This document shows positions 1-9,642 of a DNA stretch of 64,000 nt, piece after piece. Every line of letters starts with the position of its first letter. Positions within the stretch are counted from its first letter, which is position 1. Where the stretch lies: positions 682,001 to 746,000 of the forward strand of contig NZ_AP024881.1 of NCBI RefSeq assembly GCF_024347675.1. Reading direction: 5' to 3'. The notes below the pieces were generated by a model. The model had not been told where the DNA came from. It saw nothing but the letters and a program-made list of their open reading frames with translations, and did no database searches. This DNA is from Vibrio ishigakensis. GTDB taxonomy: Bacteria; Pseudomonadota; Gammaproteobacteria; Enterobacterales; Vibrionaceae. The translations under genes and the position numbers were made by a program.

Positions 1-300
1 AAGTTGATACAGCTCACGATGCTCTTCTTGCATCACGTGAACCATAGTAGAACCCATATCTACAACAACCCATTCACCTTCTTGCTCGCCATCCACGCCA
101 AGTGGCTCAATGCCTTCTTTCTTGGACTCGATAGCGATATGGTCAGCGATTGAGGCTACGTGACGTTTAGATGTTCCGGTGCAGATAACCATATAGTCGG
201 TAACGCTAGACTTGCCCTTAACGTCTAGAGTGACAATGTCTTGTGCTTTCATGTCATCCGCTTTATCAGCTAGGAAATCTTTTAGTTGTTCGCCTTGCAA
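1..300 (-). CDS. rsfS: Ribosomal silencing factor RsfS (3' end cut by window edge)
   Basis: RsfS (Iojap/YbeB family) binds ribosomal protein uL14 and blocks joining of the 30S and 50S subunits when nutrients are short. One hundred codons are visible, with no stop before the window edge. They include the family-typical stretches [16 protein letters not shown] and [16 protein letters not shown]. The chosen start is TTG at 298-300, preceded by an AAGGAG ribosome site; E. coli rsfS also begins with a short MQG-type N-terminus. holA lies only 61 bp upstream; nadD, which separates the two genes in E. coli, is not there. Confidence 0.93.
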   Translation of the reverse strand, partial: MQGEQLKDFLADKADDMKAQDIVTLDVKGKSSVTDYMVICTGTSKRHVASIADHIAIESKKEGIEPLGVDGEQEGEWVVVDMGSTMVHVMQEEHRELYQL

Positions 301-361
301 TGCTGGCTCCTTTTTTCTTAAACAATTGATGTGAGTATATCACTTGGCTGACAGAATATTG

Positions 362-1387
362 TCAAGCTTGAGTGAAGGGGAGAGCCCCTGTTTGGCTTAG
401 GCTCAGGGTCACCTGAGTTAATCTTGGCCACACAGGAGTGTCGTAATCGGTTTTGGCAATTATCTCTAATTCAGCCAGTTCAGACCAAATCTGATACAAA
501 GACTGCATAGAATGACGATTTAACGCTGCTGTATACAGTGGGCGCTTGTTGTTCCACACGCGGTATTGGTCGAATACCTGTTGCAGGCTCTTGCTCTTAA
601 GCTCCTTTTGATAGGTCATCAGAGTATTGAGCTCTTTTTGCAATGTGCGCAATAGAATTACACCTTCAACGCCTTCAGCAGAGAGTTGCTTTAGGATTCG
701 CTGACTGCGCTTTGCTTTGCCTGCCAGCATGGCATCAATCCAATGAAAGGCATTGAAGTGGTTGTGGCGGCTCAGCGCCGATTCGATGCGTACTAAAGTA
801 AGCTGACCATCTGGATAGAGGAGCTTAAGCTTTTCAAGGCTCTGGTTCAGGGCAAGCAGGTTGCCTTCATGCCACTGAGCCAGCATCTGCAAGGCTTCAT
901 GGTCGGCTTGCAGTCCAAGGGAGTAGCAACGCTGCTGAACAAACTGAGGCAGTCGCTGTATATCAGGAGTCAGGCATGAAACCCACACACCTTGGCTGTT
1001 TAGTGCCTTAAACCACTTAGCATTTTCTTGCGCCTTAGTTAGCTTGCTCCCCGTAATCACAAGAATGACGTCTTCATTGAGAAGCTCTTGTAGCGACATT
1101 AGGTTCTTAGCAATGGCTTGACTGGCACCAGACTCAGGCAGGTCTAGTTCAATGATCTTGCGCTCGCTGAACAGGCTCATGGCGTTGCAAGCATCAAAGA
1201 TCTCATCCCATGGGGTTTGAGCATTGATATCGAAACGGAACCGCTCGCTATAACCTTGCTTTTCAGCCGTCTGCTTGATCAGGTCGCGGGACTCTTGGAT
1301 GAGCAGGGGCTCAGCACCAAACAGCAGATAGATACAGTGCAGTTGGCGCTGAAGCTGTGCAGCGAGCTTATCGGCGAAGATACGCAT
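362..1387 (-). CDS. holA: DNA polymerase III subunit delta
   Basis: Delta is the wrench subunit of the clamp loader: it opens the beta sliding clamp during replication. The 341-residue product has the usual family length, and its N-terminus (MRIFADKLAAQLQ, then LFGAEPLLIQESRDLI) is typical of HolA. It starts 2 bp after the lptE stop, so the two are likely translated from one message in the order leuS-lptE-holA-rsfS. No frameshift or missing region is apparent. Confidence 0.95.
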   Translation of the reverse strand: MRIFADKLAAQLQRQLHCIYLLFGAEPLLIQESRDLIKQTAEKQGYSERFRFDINAQTPWDEIFDACNAMSLFSERKIIELDLPESGASQAIAKNLMSLQELLNEDVILVITGSKLTKAQENAKWFKALNSQGVWVSCLTPDIQRLPQFVQQRCYSLGLQADHEALQMLAQWHEGNLLALNQSLEKLKLLYPDGQLTLVRIESALSRHNHFNAFHWIDAMLAGKAKRSQRILKQLSAEGVEGVILLRTLQKELNTLMTYQKELKSKSLQQVFDQYRVWNNKRPLYTAALNRHSMQSLYQIWSELAELEIIAKTDYDTPVWPRLTQVTLSLSQTGALPFTQA

Positions 1388-1389
1388 AA

Positions 1390-2160
1390 TTACTGCTGGG
1401 TTTCCGCCGTATCTGAGCTCTCAGGAGCTAATTGTTCCTGTTCCGTCTCAGGCATTTGTTCAGCGTCAGTACTGGTTTTTTCGTCGGTTGCATCAGTAGA
1501 CTGCTGCGTCTCTGGGGTAGCTTGTGGCTGCTGAGGATCGTTCTTTTCATACTCAGCCTGCAGGCTGATCTGATCGTCCTGTGCAGCGGCTTCTTCTGGA
1601 GAAAGCATTACGCCATCTTCATTGACAACAGGTTCGTCATCAAATTCTGCTTTATCGTCTAGTACGTCCGCACGCAGACGCGCAAGCTGACGAATGATCT
1701 GACGGGATGCCTGCTTACGCATCTCATCTTCGATCATCTCACGTTCTACCGACTTAGCTAGTGCGGTCAATGGGTTATCTAGGAAGCTACGGTTTACCTG
1801 AGTATTAAAGGTCTTCATGCCTTGCTCAGGGACAACCACACGATAGCTAACGCGCAGAGTCAGCTCTTTCTCAGCCGCACGGCTGTTTTGATAAAGAGAA
1901 AGGGTACGCTCTGAGATACTTTCAGAAACTAGGTGTAGGTTACTCACGCTAGCCGCTGGTGCGGTAATATCGATACCGTTCAAGCGAAGTTCACGCTTAA
2001 CGTCACGAGTAAGCTGGGCATATTCATCGAAACTGGTAACCGATAGCTTGCCAACTTCGTCAGGTACTAGGTAGTCACCGCGAAAATGAAAACCGCAACC
2101 GCTGAGTAGGGAAACAATGACAAAGGCGATGAGGAGTCGAAGGCGAGGGATCAACGTCAC
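1390..2160 (-). CDS. lptE: LPS-assembly lipoprotein LptE with acidic C-terminal tail
   Basis: LptE is the outer-membrane lipoprotein that plugs the LptD barrel and helps insert lipopolysaccharide. A signal peptide ends in the lipobox LLSGC, with the acylated Cys at residue 22, followed by GFHFRGDY, typical of the family. The product has 256 residues against roughly 190 in E. coli. The surplus is a C-terminal tail from about residue 165 rich in Glu, Asp, Gln, Thr and Pro, with low complexity and probably disordered. The gene lies between leuS and holA, the standard order. Confidence 0.93.
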   Translation of the reverse strand: MTLIPRLRLLIAFVIVSLLSGCGFHFRGDYLVPDEVGKLSVTSFDEYAQLTRDVKRELRLNGIDITAPAASVSNLHLVSESISERTLSLYQNSRAAEKELTLRVSYRVVVPEQGMKTFNTQVNRSFLDNPLTALAKSVEREMIEDEMRKQASRQIIRQLARLRADVLDDKAEFDDEPVVNEDGVMLSPEEAAAQDDQISLQAEYEKNDPQQPQATPETQQSTDATDEKTSTDAEQMPETEQEQLAPESSDTAETQQ

Positions 2161-2234
2161 TAAAATACTCTCTTAAAAGGGGTTCGTCTTTTGTTACCAC
2201 ACTGAGAATCAATGCATTAACAAAAAGCGAAGAA

Positions 2235-2257
2235 AGGGCATAGCCATGCTATGCCCT
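2235..2257 (-). terminator. Stem-loop between leuS and lptE
   Basis: A perfect 10-bp inverted repeat with a 3-nt loop lies between leuS and lptE and is followed on the minus strand by a T-rich but interrupted run. It is probably a weak terminator or attenuator that lowers transcription into lptE-holA. Confidence 0.45.
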
Positions 2258-2282
2258 ATATAGCTTAGATTAGTACGTTACT

Positions 2283-4856
2283 TTAGTTCGCAACAATGTT
2301 TAGAAGTTTCCCTGGTACGTAAATAACCTTACGTACAGTTTTACCTTCTGTGAACTTAGTAACGTTTTCATCGTTAAGGCCAAGCTCTTCAACCTGCTCT
2401 TTGGTTGCGTCTGCTGCAACGGTTAGCTTAGCGCGAAGCTTGCCGTTTACCTGAACAACGATAAGTTTTTCATCTTCAACCAGTGCTTTCTCATCGAAGA
2501 TTGGCCATGCAGCGTTGTCGATGTCTGTTTCACCCATAGCAGTCCACATTTCGAAACAGATGTGTGGAGTGATAGGGTAAAGCATTACTACAACGGCTTT
2601 TAGCGCTTCATCTAGGATTGCACGGTCTTGCTCAGACTCTTGTGGAGCCTTAGCTAGCTTGTTCATCAGCTCCATGATAGCTGCGATAGCTGTGTTGAAG
2701 GTTTGACGACGTGAGATGTCATCAGACACTTTAGCGATAGTCTTGTGAACGTCGCGACGAAGTGCTTTTTGGTTGCCAGTTAGTGCTGCTGCATCAACTG
2801 CAACCGCTGCACCTTTCTCTGAGTGCTCACGAACCAGTTTCCAAACACGCTTAAGGAAGCGGTTTGCACCCTCAACACCAGACTCTTGCCACTCTAGAGT
2901 CATGTCTGCAGGTGATGCAAACATCATGAATAGACGTACTGTGTCAGCACCGTACTTGTCTACCATCTCTTGTGGGTCGATACCGTTGTTCTTCGACTTA
3001 GACATCTTGATCATGCCCGAGTGCTCAACAGTTCGCTCTTGTGAGTCGATAGCCGAAACGATGTTACCTTTACCGTCGCGCTCAACCTTAACTTCAGTCG
3101 GTGCGATCCACTCTTTAGTGCCTTTCTCGTTGGTGTGATAGAAGGCATCAGCCAGCACCATACCTTGGCAAAGTAGTTGCTTGAACGGCTCGTCAGAGGT
3201 TACGTAACCTGCGTCACGTAGCAGTTTGTGGAAGAAGCGAGAGTAAAGCAGGTGCATTACTGCGTGCTCGATACCACCAATGTATTGGTCTACAGGTAGC
3301 CAGTAGTTCGCTTTTTCTGGATCTAGGATGTCGTCAGCTTGTGGAGAGCAGTAACGCGCGTAGTACCAAGATGATTCCATGAAGGTATCGAAGGTATCTG
3401 TTTCACGTAGAGCTGGCTCGCCGTTGAAGGTGGTCTCAGCCCAAGACTTGTCTGCCTTGATTGGGCTAGTTACACCATCCATTACCACATCTTCAGGGAG
3501 AATTACTGGAAGTTGGTCTGCTGGTACTGGGTGAACTTCACCGTCTTCGGTAGTTACCATTGGGATTGGAGCACCCCAGTAACGCTGACGAGATACACCC
3601 CAGTCACGTAGACGGAAGTTTACTGTCTTAGTACCTTTACCTTCAGCTTCTAGCTTAGCTGCGATTGCATCAAACGCGGCTTGGAATTCAAGACCGTCGA
3701 ACTCGCCTGAATCGAATAGTACGCCTTTCTCAGTGTACGCTTCTTCTGATATATCTAGCTCGCTGTCGTCAACAGGCTTGATTACAGGAACGATGTCTAG
3801 ACCGTACTTAGTTGCGAACTCGTAGTCACGTTGGTCGTGTGCAGGTACCGCCATTACAGCGCCCGTACCGTAATCCATCAGTACGAAGTTTGCTACAAAT
3901 ACAGGTACTTCACGACCGTTCAATGGGTGAATAGCAGTAAGGCCGGTCGCCATACCTTTCTTCTCCATTGTTGCAAGTTCCGCTTCAGCAACCTTGTTGT
4001 TCTTACACTCTTCGATGAAAGCCGCAAGCTCTGGGTTGTTTTCAGCTGCAGCTGCTGCAAGAGGGTGACCCGCTGCGATGCCCACGTAAGTTACACCCAT
4101 TAGGGTATCAGGACGTGTGGTGTACACCTCTAGGTCCTCTTGACCCGCTACTTGGAATTTTAGCTCAACGCCTTCAGAGCGACCGATCCAGTTGCGCTGC
4201 ATGGTTTTAACCATCTCAGGCCAGCCTTCAAGGTTGTCTAGGTCGTCTAGAAGCTCTTGAGCGTATTCAGTGATCTTGATGAACCACTGAGGGATCTCTT
4301 TTTGTACTACTGGAGTGTCACAACGCCAGCAGCAACCATCTTCTACCTGCTCGTTAGCAAGTACAGTAAGGTCGTTTGGACACCAGTTTACAGAAGAGGT
4401 CTTCTTATAAACCAAGCCTTTTTCGTATAGCTTAGTGAAGAACTCTTGTTCCCAACGGTAGTACTCAGGAGTACAGGTTGCGAATTCACGGTTCCAGTCG
4501 TAACCAAAGCCCAGCAGTTTAAGCTGGTTCTTCATGTATTCGATGTTTTCGTAAGTCCAAGGCGCAGGCGCTGTCTTGTTTTTCACAGCTGCGTTTTCAG
4601 CAGGCAGACCGAATGCATCCCAACCGATTGGTTGCATTACGTTTTTACCTTGCAGGCGCTGGAAACGGGAAATAACGTCACCAATGGTGTAGTTGCGCAC
4701 GTGACCCATGTGCAGTCGGCCACTTGGGTATGGGAACATTGATAAACAGTAGAATTTTTCTTTGTTTGGGTCTTCACTTACAACAAAGGTCTTGTTGTTG
4801 TCCCAGTGCTGTTGAACTTTTTGTTCAATATCTTGCGGGTTGTATTGTTCTTGCAT
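2283..4856 (-). CDS. leuS: Leucyl-tRNA synthetase
   Basis: This cytoplasmic class I synthetase charges tRNA-Leu. The product has 857 residues, the usual bacterial length. The ATP-binding HIGH motif appears as HMGH at residues 49-52 and the second signature as KMSKS in the segment [11 protein letters not shown]. The inserted editing domain is present between them. The gene starts at ATG 4856, divergent from the ybeL-type gene at 4984, and is the first gene of the leuS-lptE-holA-rsfS block. The same window carries seven tRNA-Leu(UAG) genes, substrates of this enzyme. Confidence 0.98.
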   Translation of the reverse strand: MQEQYNPQDIEQKVQQHWDNNKTFVVSEDPNKEKFYCLSMFPYPSGRLHMGHVRNYTIGDVISRFQRLQGKNVMQPIGWDAFGLPAENAAVKNKTAPAPWTYENIEYMKNQLKLLGFGYDWNREFATCTPEYYRWEQEFFTKLYEKGLVYKKTSSVNWCPNDLTVLANEQVEDGCCWRCDTPVVQKEIPQWFIKITEYAQELLDDLDNLEGWPEMVKTMQRNWIGRSEGVELKFQVAGQEDLEVYTTRPDTLMGVTYVGIAAGHPLAAAAAENNPELAAFIEECKNNKVAEAELATMEKKGMATGLTAIHPLNGREVPVFVANFVLMDYGTGAVMAVPAHDQRDYEFATKYGLDIVPVIKPVDDSELDISEEAYTEKGVLFDSGEFDGLEFQAAFDAIAAKLEAEGKGTKTVNFRLRDWGVSRQRYWGAPIPMVTTEDGEVHPVPADQLPVILPEDVVMDGVTSPIKADKSWAETTFNGEPALRETDTFDTFMESSWYYARYCSPQADDILDPEKANYWLPVDQYIGGIEHAVMHLLYSRFFHKLLRDAGYVTSDEPFKQLLCQGMVLADAFYHTNEKGTKEWIAPTEVKVERDGKGNIVSAIDSQERTVEHSGMIKMSKSKNNGIDPQEMVDKYGADTVRLFMMFASPADMTLEWQESGVEGANRFLKRVWKLVREHSEKGAAVAVDAAALTGNQKALRRDVHKTIAKVSDDISRRQTFNTAIAAIMELMNKLAKAPQESEQDRAILDEALKAVVVMLYPITPHICFEMWTAMGETDIDNAAWPIFDEKALVEDEKLIVVQVNGKLRAKLTVAADATKEQVEELGLNDENVTKFTEGKTVRKVIYVPGKLLNIVAN

Positions 4857-4983
4857 CGACGCTATCCGTTTTCTTGGAAACTGTGAGAACGATTAAATCA
4901 GTTCTTTTAAGATCCGCATAGAATACCTAAAGGAGAGAAAAGCAACAACCACAAACCGACTTTATTCATGGGTAGGAGGGAAT

Positions 4984-5454
4984 ATGCCAAAACGCCAATC
5001 GGGATATGAAGAATTGCTGTCCGATGTAGTAGAAACGCTAAAGCACAGCCCGGATGAAATCAATAAGGTAATCGCGACCTCAGAAGAGGTAGTACAGGCT
5101 GCTAATGATATGACCAAGGATGAAATGGCCTTGGTATCTGCCTATGTAAAATCAGACTTACAAGAGTTCGCCAACTCTTATGAAGAGAATAAGTCAGGGC
5201 CGTTTTACACCATGATTTCAAACACGGTGTGGCAGTCTCTATTGGATATCACCGACCGAACTAAGGTGGAGTGGGTGGAGTTCTTTCAAGACCTTGAACA
5301 CCAAGGTGTGTATAAGAGTGGCGAGATCATAGGCCTTGGAAACTTAGTTTGTGAGAAGTGCGGCCATAAGACTCAATATACGCACGCAACTGAAATCCCT
5401 ATCTGTTCCAACTGCGGGCACGATGAATTTACTCGTCAGCCTCTTAAGCCATAA
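4984..5454 (+). CDS. ybeL: Zinc-ribbon protein, YbeL/DUF1451 family
   Basis: This is a small cytoplasmic protein of unknown function. Its 156 residues comprise a helical N-terminal part (about residues 1-115) and a C-terminal zinc ribbon with Cys123, Cys126, Cys141 and Cys144, in CEKCG and CSNCG. A strong ribosome site (GGAGGG) precedes the ATG. In E. coli ybeL also lies beside leuS, which supports the assignment. A perfect stem-loop terminator follows directly. Confidence 0.9.
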   Translation: MPKRQSGYEELLSDVVETLKHSPDEINKVIATSEEVVQAANDMTKDEMALVSAYVKSDLQEFANSYEENKSGPFYTMISNTVWQSLLDITDRTKVEWVEFFQDLEHQGVYKSGEIIGLGNLVCEKCGHKTQYTHATEIPICSNCGHDEFTRQPLKP

Positions 5455-5460
5455 ACAAAT

Positions 5461-5488
5461 ATCCCCGCAATTGCGGGGATATTTTTTA
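5461..5488. terminator. Terminator between ybeL and lnt
   Basis: A 20-bp perfect palindrome (ATCCCCGCAA/TTGCGGGGAT) is followed by ATTTTTT on the plus strand. It ends ybeL, and it lies at the end of the converging lnt operon and may also serve it, although the minus-strand T-run is weak. Confidence 0.85.
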
Positions 5489-7009
5489 GTTCTGTCTGTT
5501 GCGCAGTCCGATGAGCACAAAGCCCGCTATCAGGATAGCAACCAAGGTTTTAAGTGGTGCGTTGCCGAACATGACAAACGGTGTCTTGCCGTTGGTTGGC
5601 ACTACTTCAGTCTTTAGCACAGCTTCTACAAACTGTGGCAGGTCTGCCACTATGTTGCCTTGATAATCGGTCACTGCAGTTACGCCATTGTTTGTAGCGC
5701 GGATAACCGGCATACCAAACTCTAGCGCACGCATACGAGCTATTTCCATATGCTGCAATGGACCAATCGAATCACCAAACCAGGCATCGTTGGATAAGGT
5801 CAGGATATAGTCTGTCTCATCTGTGACGTTATCGCGTAGTTGCTGATTAAAGATAATCTCATAGCAAAGGGCGACCACCATGTGCATACCTTTAGCCACA
5901 ATGTTGTCTTGGATGTAATCTCCACGGTCAAAGGAAGACATAGGCAGATTAAAGAACGGCGCCAGTGGTCTTAGGATATCTTCCAGAGGTACGAACTCAC
6001 CAAACGGCAGCAGATGATGTTTTTGATAGCGATGCTGGGTGTTGTAGTCGTACGGACCGTTTGAGTTAACGCCTAAAGTGGTCACGCTATTAAAGAAGTG
6101 ACCGTCTGCATCTCGGGTGAGAACGCCGGTGATGACAGCGGCATCGTTATCACGAGCCTGCAGGTCGATGGTTTCCATGAATTGAGGCACTTCATGCTCA
6201 AAGGCAGGAATTGCTGCTTCTGGCCAGATGATGATATCCGCGTCCCAGTTATCACGGGTATGATCCATATACTTGAGCATGGTTGGCCAGCGATGGCTCG
6301 GTAGCCATTTTAGCTCTTGCGCGACGTTCCCTTGCACTAGAGCAACGGTTTGAGTCCGGGATTCATCTGGAGTTACCCAAGTAGCTAGGTGGGTTAACCA
6401 ACCGACTAGGAAGATTACCGTAGGTAGGGCAAGGGTTTTCCATTTCTTATTGCTTATAGCGTAAGCGATAGAGCCCGCAATCGACATGATGACGAAGCTA
6501 ACAAGGTCTACACCACCGATAGGGGCTAGATGACCCAGTGGTCCATCGATTTGACTGTAGCCAAGCAGTAGCCATGGGAATCCAGTAAGAGCCCAACCTC
6601 TTAGGTAGTCGGACAGCATCCACAATGCAGGGATAAGCAGAGCCGTTGCAACTAGGCTCTTTTGCGCCTTGAGCTTGCTAACCAGACCGGTGAACAGCGC
6701 AGAATAGATGGAAAGATAACCCACAAGCAGCGCCATCAAGAATAGGCTGGCAGCTTTAGGCATCCCCCCGAAGGTATCTATGCTAACGTGCACCCAACTT
6801 ATGCCAGTGGCAAACAAGCCTAAGCCCCACATATAGCCGATAAAGGCTGAACGCTTGGCAGATTGATTCTGAATTAGCAGGATCAGTAATAGCGGGCTAA
6901 TGATGGCCAGAGGCCAAGTAGAAAAGGGTGCAAAGGAGAGGGTAGTGCTGGCGCCAACAAAAGCGGCCGCAAGCGGCCGCATTAGGCGATGAGTCATCAA
7001 TGATTTCAT
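5486..7009 (-). CDS. lnt: Apolipoprotein N-acyltransferase
   Basis: Lnt adds the third acyl chain to the N-terminal Cys of lipoproteins in the inner membrane, the step before Lol sorting. The 507-residue product has several N-terminal membrane helices (about residues 10-210), a periplasmic nitrilase-type domain (about 220-470) and a last helix near the C-terminus. The catalytic triad is visible as Glu264 (WPEAAIP), Lys330 and Cys382 (ALCYE). It is the last gene of a minus-strand run miaB, ybeZ, ybeY, ybeX, lnt, as in E. coli. Its fourth to ninth sense codons or so contain two NotI-type octamers (see findings). Confidence 0.97.
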   Translation of the reverse strand: MKSLMTHRLMRPLAAAFVGASTTLSFAPFSTWPLAIISPLLLILLIQNQSAKRSAFIGYMWGLGLFATGISWVHVSIDTFGGMPKAASLFLMALLVGYLSIYSALFTGLVSKLKAQKSLVATALLIPALWMLSDYLRGWALTGFPWLLLGYSQIDGPLGHLAPIGGVDLVSFVIMSIAGSIAYAISNKKWKTLALPTVIFLVGWLTHLATWVTPDESRTQTVALVQGNVAQELKWLPSHRWPTMLKYMDHTRDNWDADIIIWPEAAIPAFEHEVPQFMETIDLQARDNDAAVITGVLTRDADGHFFNSVTTLGVNSNGPYDYNTQHRYQKHHLLPFGEFVPLEDILRPLAPFFNLPMSSFDRGDYIQDNIVAKGMHMVVALCYEIIFNQQLRDNVTDETDYILTLSNDAWFGDSIGPLQHMEIARMRALEFGMPVIRATNNGVTAVTDYQGNIVADLPQFVEAVLKTEVVPTNGKTPFVMFGNAPLKTLVAILIAGFVLIGLRNRQN

Positions 7010-7028
7010 CTTAATTTTTTATTCGTTT

Positions 7029-7925
7029 CTATTCGCTAACTTCTTCTTCAGAAACAGTATCTGGAACTGTTACTTGAAGAGAGACGATACGACGGTTATC
7101 TGCTGATGTTACTTTAAAGCTATAACCTTGAATATCAACAATTTCTCCACGACTTGGTAGGTGACCAAAGTTAGTCATTACCATACCGCCAACCGTGTCC
7201 ACCTCTTCATCGCTGAAGCTGGTGCCGAAGTTTTCATTGAACTCTTCGATGGTGGTGAGGGCTTTCACAGCGAAGGTGTGCTTGCTTAGCTGACGAATCT
7301 CTAGTTCTTCTTCGTCATCAAATTCATCTTCAATCTCGCCAACTATCTCTTCCAAGATGTCTTCGATAGTGACTAGACCTGACACGCCGCCAAATTCATC
7401 CACTACGATAGCCATGTGATAGCGCTCCTCACGGAACTCTTTAAGTAGGCGGTCCACACGCTTACTTTCTGGCACTACTACCGCTGGGCGGATAACCTCG
7501 CCAATCTCAAACTCAGGGCTCTCAGAACCTAGGTATTTGATCAGATCTTTAGCCAGTAGAATGCCTTCTACATGGTCTTTATCTTCACTGATCACTGGGT
7601 AGCGAGAGTGCTGGGCATCTGTGATGAGGTTGATTAGGGAGTCTAGGTCGTAATTACGTTCCACTGTCACCATGTGTGAGCGTGGAATCATAATGTCGCG
7701 AACGCGCTGTTCTGCGATTTCCATAACCCCTTCAAGCATATCTCGGGTGTCATGGTCGATTAGGTCGTTTTCTTCGGAGTCACGGATCACTTCTACCAAA
7801 TCTTGGCGATCTTTCGGATCTACTTGAAAGACTTGTACCAAGCGTTCGAAGAAGGACTTTCTACTCGGACCTTCAGATTTTTCTTTTGAATTCTCTTTCG
7901 AGGATGAATTGTCGTCGCTGTTCAT
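7029..7925 (-). CDS. ybeX: CorC/YbeX family CBS-domain protein
   Basis: CorC/YbeX is linked to magnesium and cobalt efflux and, in E. coli, to ribosome maturation. The 298-residue product has a charged, Ser- and Glu-rich start and two CBS domains (about residues 75-135 and 140-197, the first opening with [11 protein letters not shown]). An acidic linker and a CorC_HlyC domain (about 215-290) follow. No membrane segments are seen, so it is a cytoplasmic protein. It sits between ybeY and lnt, the conserved position. Confidence 0.93.
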   Translation of the reverse strand: MNSDDNSSSKENSKEKSEGPSRKSFFERLVQVFQVDPKDRQDLVEVIRDSEENDLIDHDTRDMLEGVMEIAEQRVRDIMIPRSHMVTVERNYDLDSLINLITDAQHSRYPVISEDKDHVEGILLAKDLIKYLGSESPEFEIGEVIRPAVVVPESKRVDRLLKEFREERYHMAIVVDEFGGVSGLVTIEDILEEIVGEIEDEFDDEEELEIRQLSKHTFAVKALTTIEEFNENFGTSFSDEEVDTVGGMVMTNFGHLPSRGEIVDIQGYSFKVTSADNRRIVSLQVTVPDTVSEEEVSE

Positions 7926-7981
7926 TGCTTCTCAACGGTTAGCGCTATCAAATGTGTGATAGCTCACTGGAGTAATGGTTA

Positions 7982-8446
7982 TTACTCTTTCTCAGCCAAG
8001 TAGGGGTCTTCAAAACCCATACCCTGCATGATTTCGGTTTCGAGCGCTTCCATCTCTTCGGCTTCTTCATCCTCGATATGGTCATATCCTAGGAGGTGAA
8101 GTGAACCATGAACCACCATATGGGCCCAATGGGAGATCAGGGGTTTTTGCTGCTCTTTTGCCTCATCTTCAACCACTTGCTTACAAATGACAAGATCCCC
8201 AAGCAAATTAATTTCCACGCCAGGTGGCGCCTCGAATGGAAATGAAAGTACGTTGGTGGGTTTGTCTTTGCCACGGTAATCGAAGTTAAGCTGGTGGCTC
8301 TCTTCTTGGTCTACGATGCGAATGGTTAGTTCCGCATCGGACTGAAATTGGCTAATGGTTTTCTCAAGCCAGGTCTGAAAGTCCTGCTCGGAAGGAAGGT
8401 GGCTGTCGTCTTCGACAGCCACTTGTAGGTCTAGGTAAATAGACAT
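7982..8446 (-). CDS. ybeY: Endoribonuclease YbeY
   Basis: YbeY is a zinc endoribonuclease needed for 3' maturation of 16S rRNA and late ribosome quality control. The 154-residue product carries the metal motif [11 protein letters not shown], with His113, His117 and His123 as ligands. The start codon abuts the ybeZ stop, so translation is probably coupled. Its partner Era is not in this window. Confidence 0.96.
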   Translation of the reverse strand: MSIYLDLQVAVEDDSHLPSEQDFQTWLEKTISQFQSDAELTIRIVDQEESHQLNFDYRGKDKPTNVLSFPFEAPPGVEINLLGDLVICKQVVEDEAKEQQKPLISHWAHMVVHGSLHLLGYDHIEDEEAEEMEALETEIMQGMGFEDPYLAEKE

Positions 8447-9547
8447 TTATTTGCTCACTAGTTGAGACTGCATCTGTACAGCAGCTTCTGCGACCAGTTT
8501 AGATTCGCGCTCTTCACGTTCCTCACGGCGACGCTTCTCGATAGCTTTCTTCTCTTTCTGGTCTTTCACTTCCCACTTCTCATAGGCGTTAACGATACGC
8601 GCAACCACAGGATGGCGCACAACGTCGTCCGCTAGGAAGAAGTTAAAGCTGATGTCGTCCACTTCTGACAGTACTTCGATAGCATGACGCAGGCCTGATT
8701 TAGCGCCGCGTGGCAAGTCTATCTGGGTAACGTCACCGGTGATAACCGCACGAGAGTTAAAACCGATACGAGTCAGGAACATCTTCATCTGCTCTATGGT
8801 GGTGTTCTGGCTCTCATCTAGGATGATAAAGGCATCGTTTAGGGTACGACCACGCATGTACGCCAGTGGCGCTACCTCAATTACGTTGCGCTCAATCAGC
8901 TTCTCAACGCGCTCAAAGCCTAACATCTCAAACAGAGCGTCATACAAAGGACGAAGATATGGGTCTACTTTCTGGCTCAAATCACCAGGTAGGAAGCCCA
9001 GTTTTTCGCCCGCTTCTACTGCTGGGCGAGTTAGCAGGATACGGCGGATCTCCTGACGCTCTAGGGCATCAACTGCAGCCGCAACCGCAAGGTAGGTCTT
9101 ACCCGTACCCGCTGGACCGATACCATAGGTGATGTCATGGGTAACCATGTTCATCAGGTATTGGGCTTGGTTTGGAGTACGAGGCTTGATAACCCCTTTC
9201 TTGGTCTTGATGAAGACCTCTTTACCGTGAGGGATTTCACTCTCGGTAGTTTGTTCTAGAACGCCGGACTCTTTGATCTCAAGGTGGATCTGCTCTGGCT
9301 CGATATCTGGGATGTTGCCACGTACTGGGGCAGTCTGAACGTAAAGACGCTTGATGATATCTAGGGCAGCGGATGCTGTATGAGGTTGTCCAACGATGGA
9401 GAAGTGGTTGCCGCGGTAGTTGATTTCTACCCCGAGACGACGTTCCAAGTGTTTGATGTTGTCGTCAAATGGCCCGCAAAGGCTAGACAGACGGTGGTTG
9501 TCTGCAGGTTCTAGATCGATCTCTAGAGTAACAATTTTATTGCTCAA
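8447..9547 (-). CDS. ybeZ: PhoH-like ATPase YbeZ
   Basis: YbeZ is a PhoH-family ATPase thought to act with YbeY in rRNA metabolism. The 366-residue product has an N-terminal RNA-binding-like region (residues 1-100), a Walker A motif GPAGTGKT at 144-151 and a Walker B motif IILDE ending at Asp244-Glu245. The C-terminus from about 330 is a highly charged Lys/Arg/Glu helix. It is immediately followed by ybeY with no gap. Confidence 0.95.
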   Translation of the reverse strand: MSNKIVTLEIDLEPADNHRLSSLCGPFDDNIKHLERRLGVEINYRGNHFSIVGQPHTASAALDIIKRLYVQTAPVRGNIPDIEPEQIHLEIKESGVLEQTTESEIPHGKEVFIKTKKGVIKPRTPNQAQYLMNMVTHDITYGIGPAGTGKTYLAVAAAVDALERQEIRRILLTRPAVEAGEKLGFLPGDLSQKVDPYLRPLYDALFEMLGFERVEKLIERNVIEVAPLAYMRGRTLNDAFIILDESQNTTIEQMKMFLTRIGFNSRAVITGDVTQIDLPRGAKSGLRHAIEVLSEVDDISFNFFLADDVVRHPVVARIVNAYEKWEVKDQKEKKAIEKRRREEREERESKLVAEAAVQMQSQLVSK

Positions 9548-9642
9548 GGTTGCCTCTCATTTATGGAAGCCCGATTGAGACCGGGCCTCCAATGATTTAG
9601 TTTACCCTTCTAAGATGGTAACTCAGAGAGGTAATTTCAAGG

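Noticed and set aside
8739..9056. 105-codon plus-strand frame inside ybeZ
   Set aside because: It is a shadow of a conserved gene on the other strand; composition is Ser/Arg-rich, as expected for an antisense frame.
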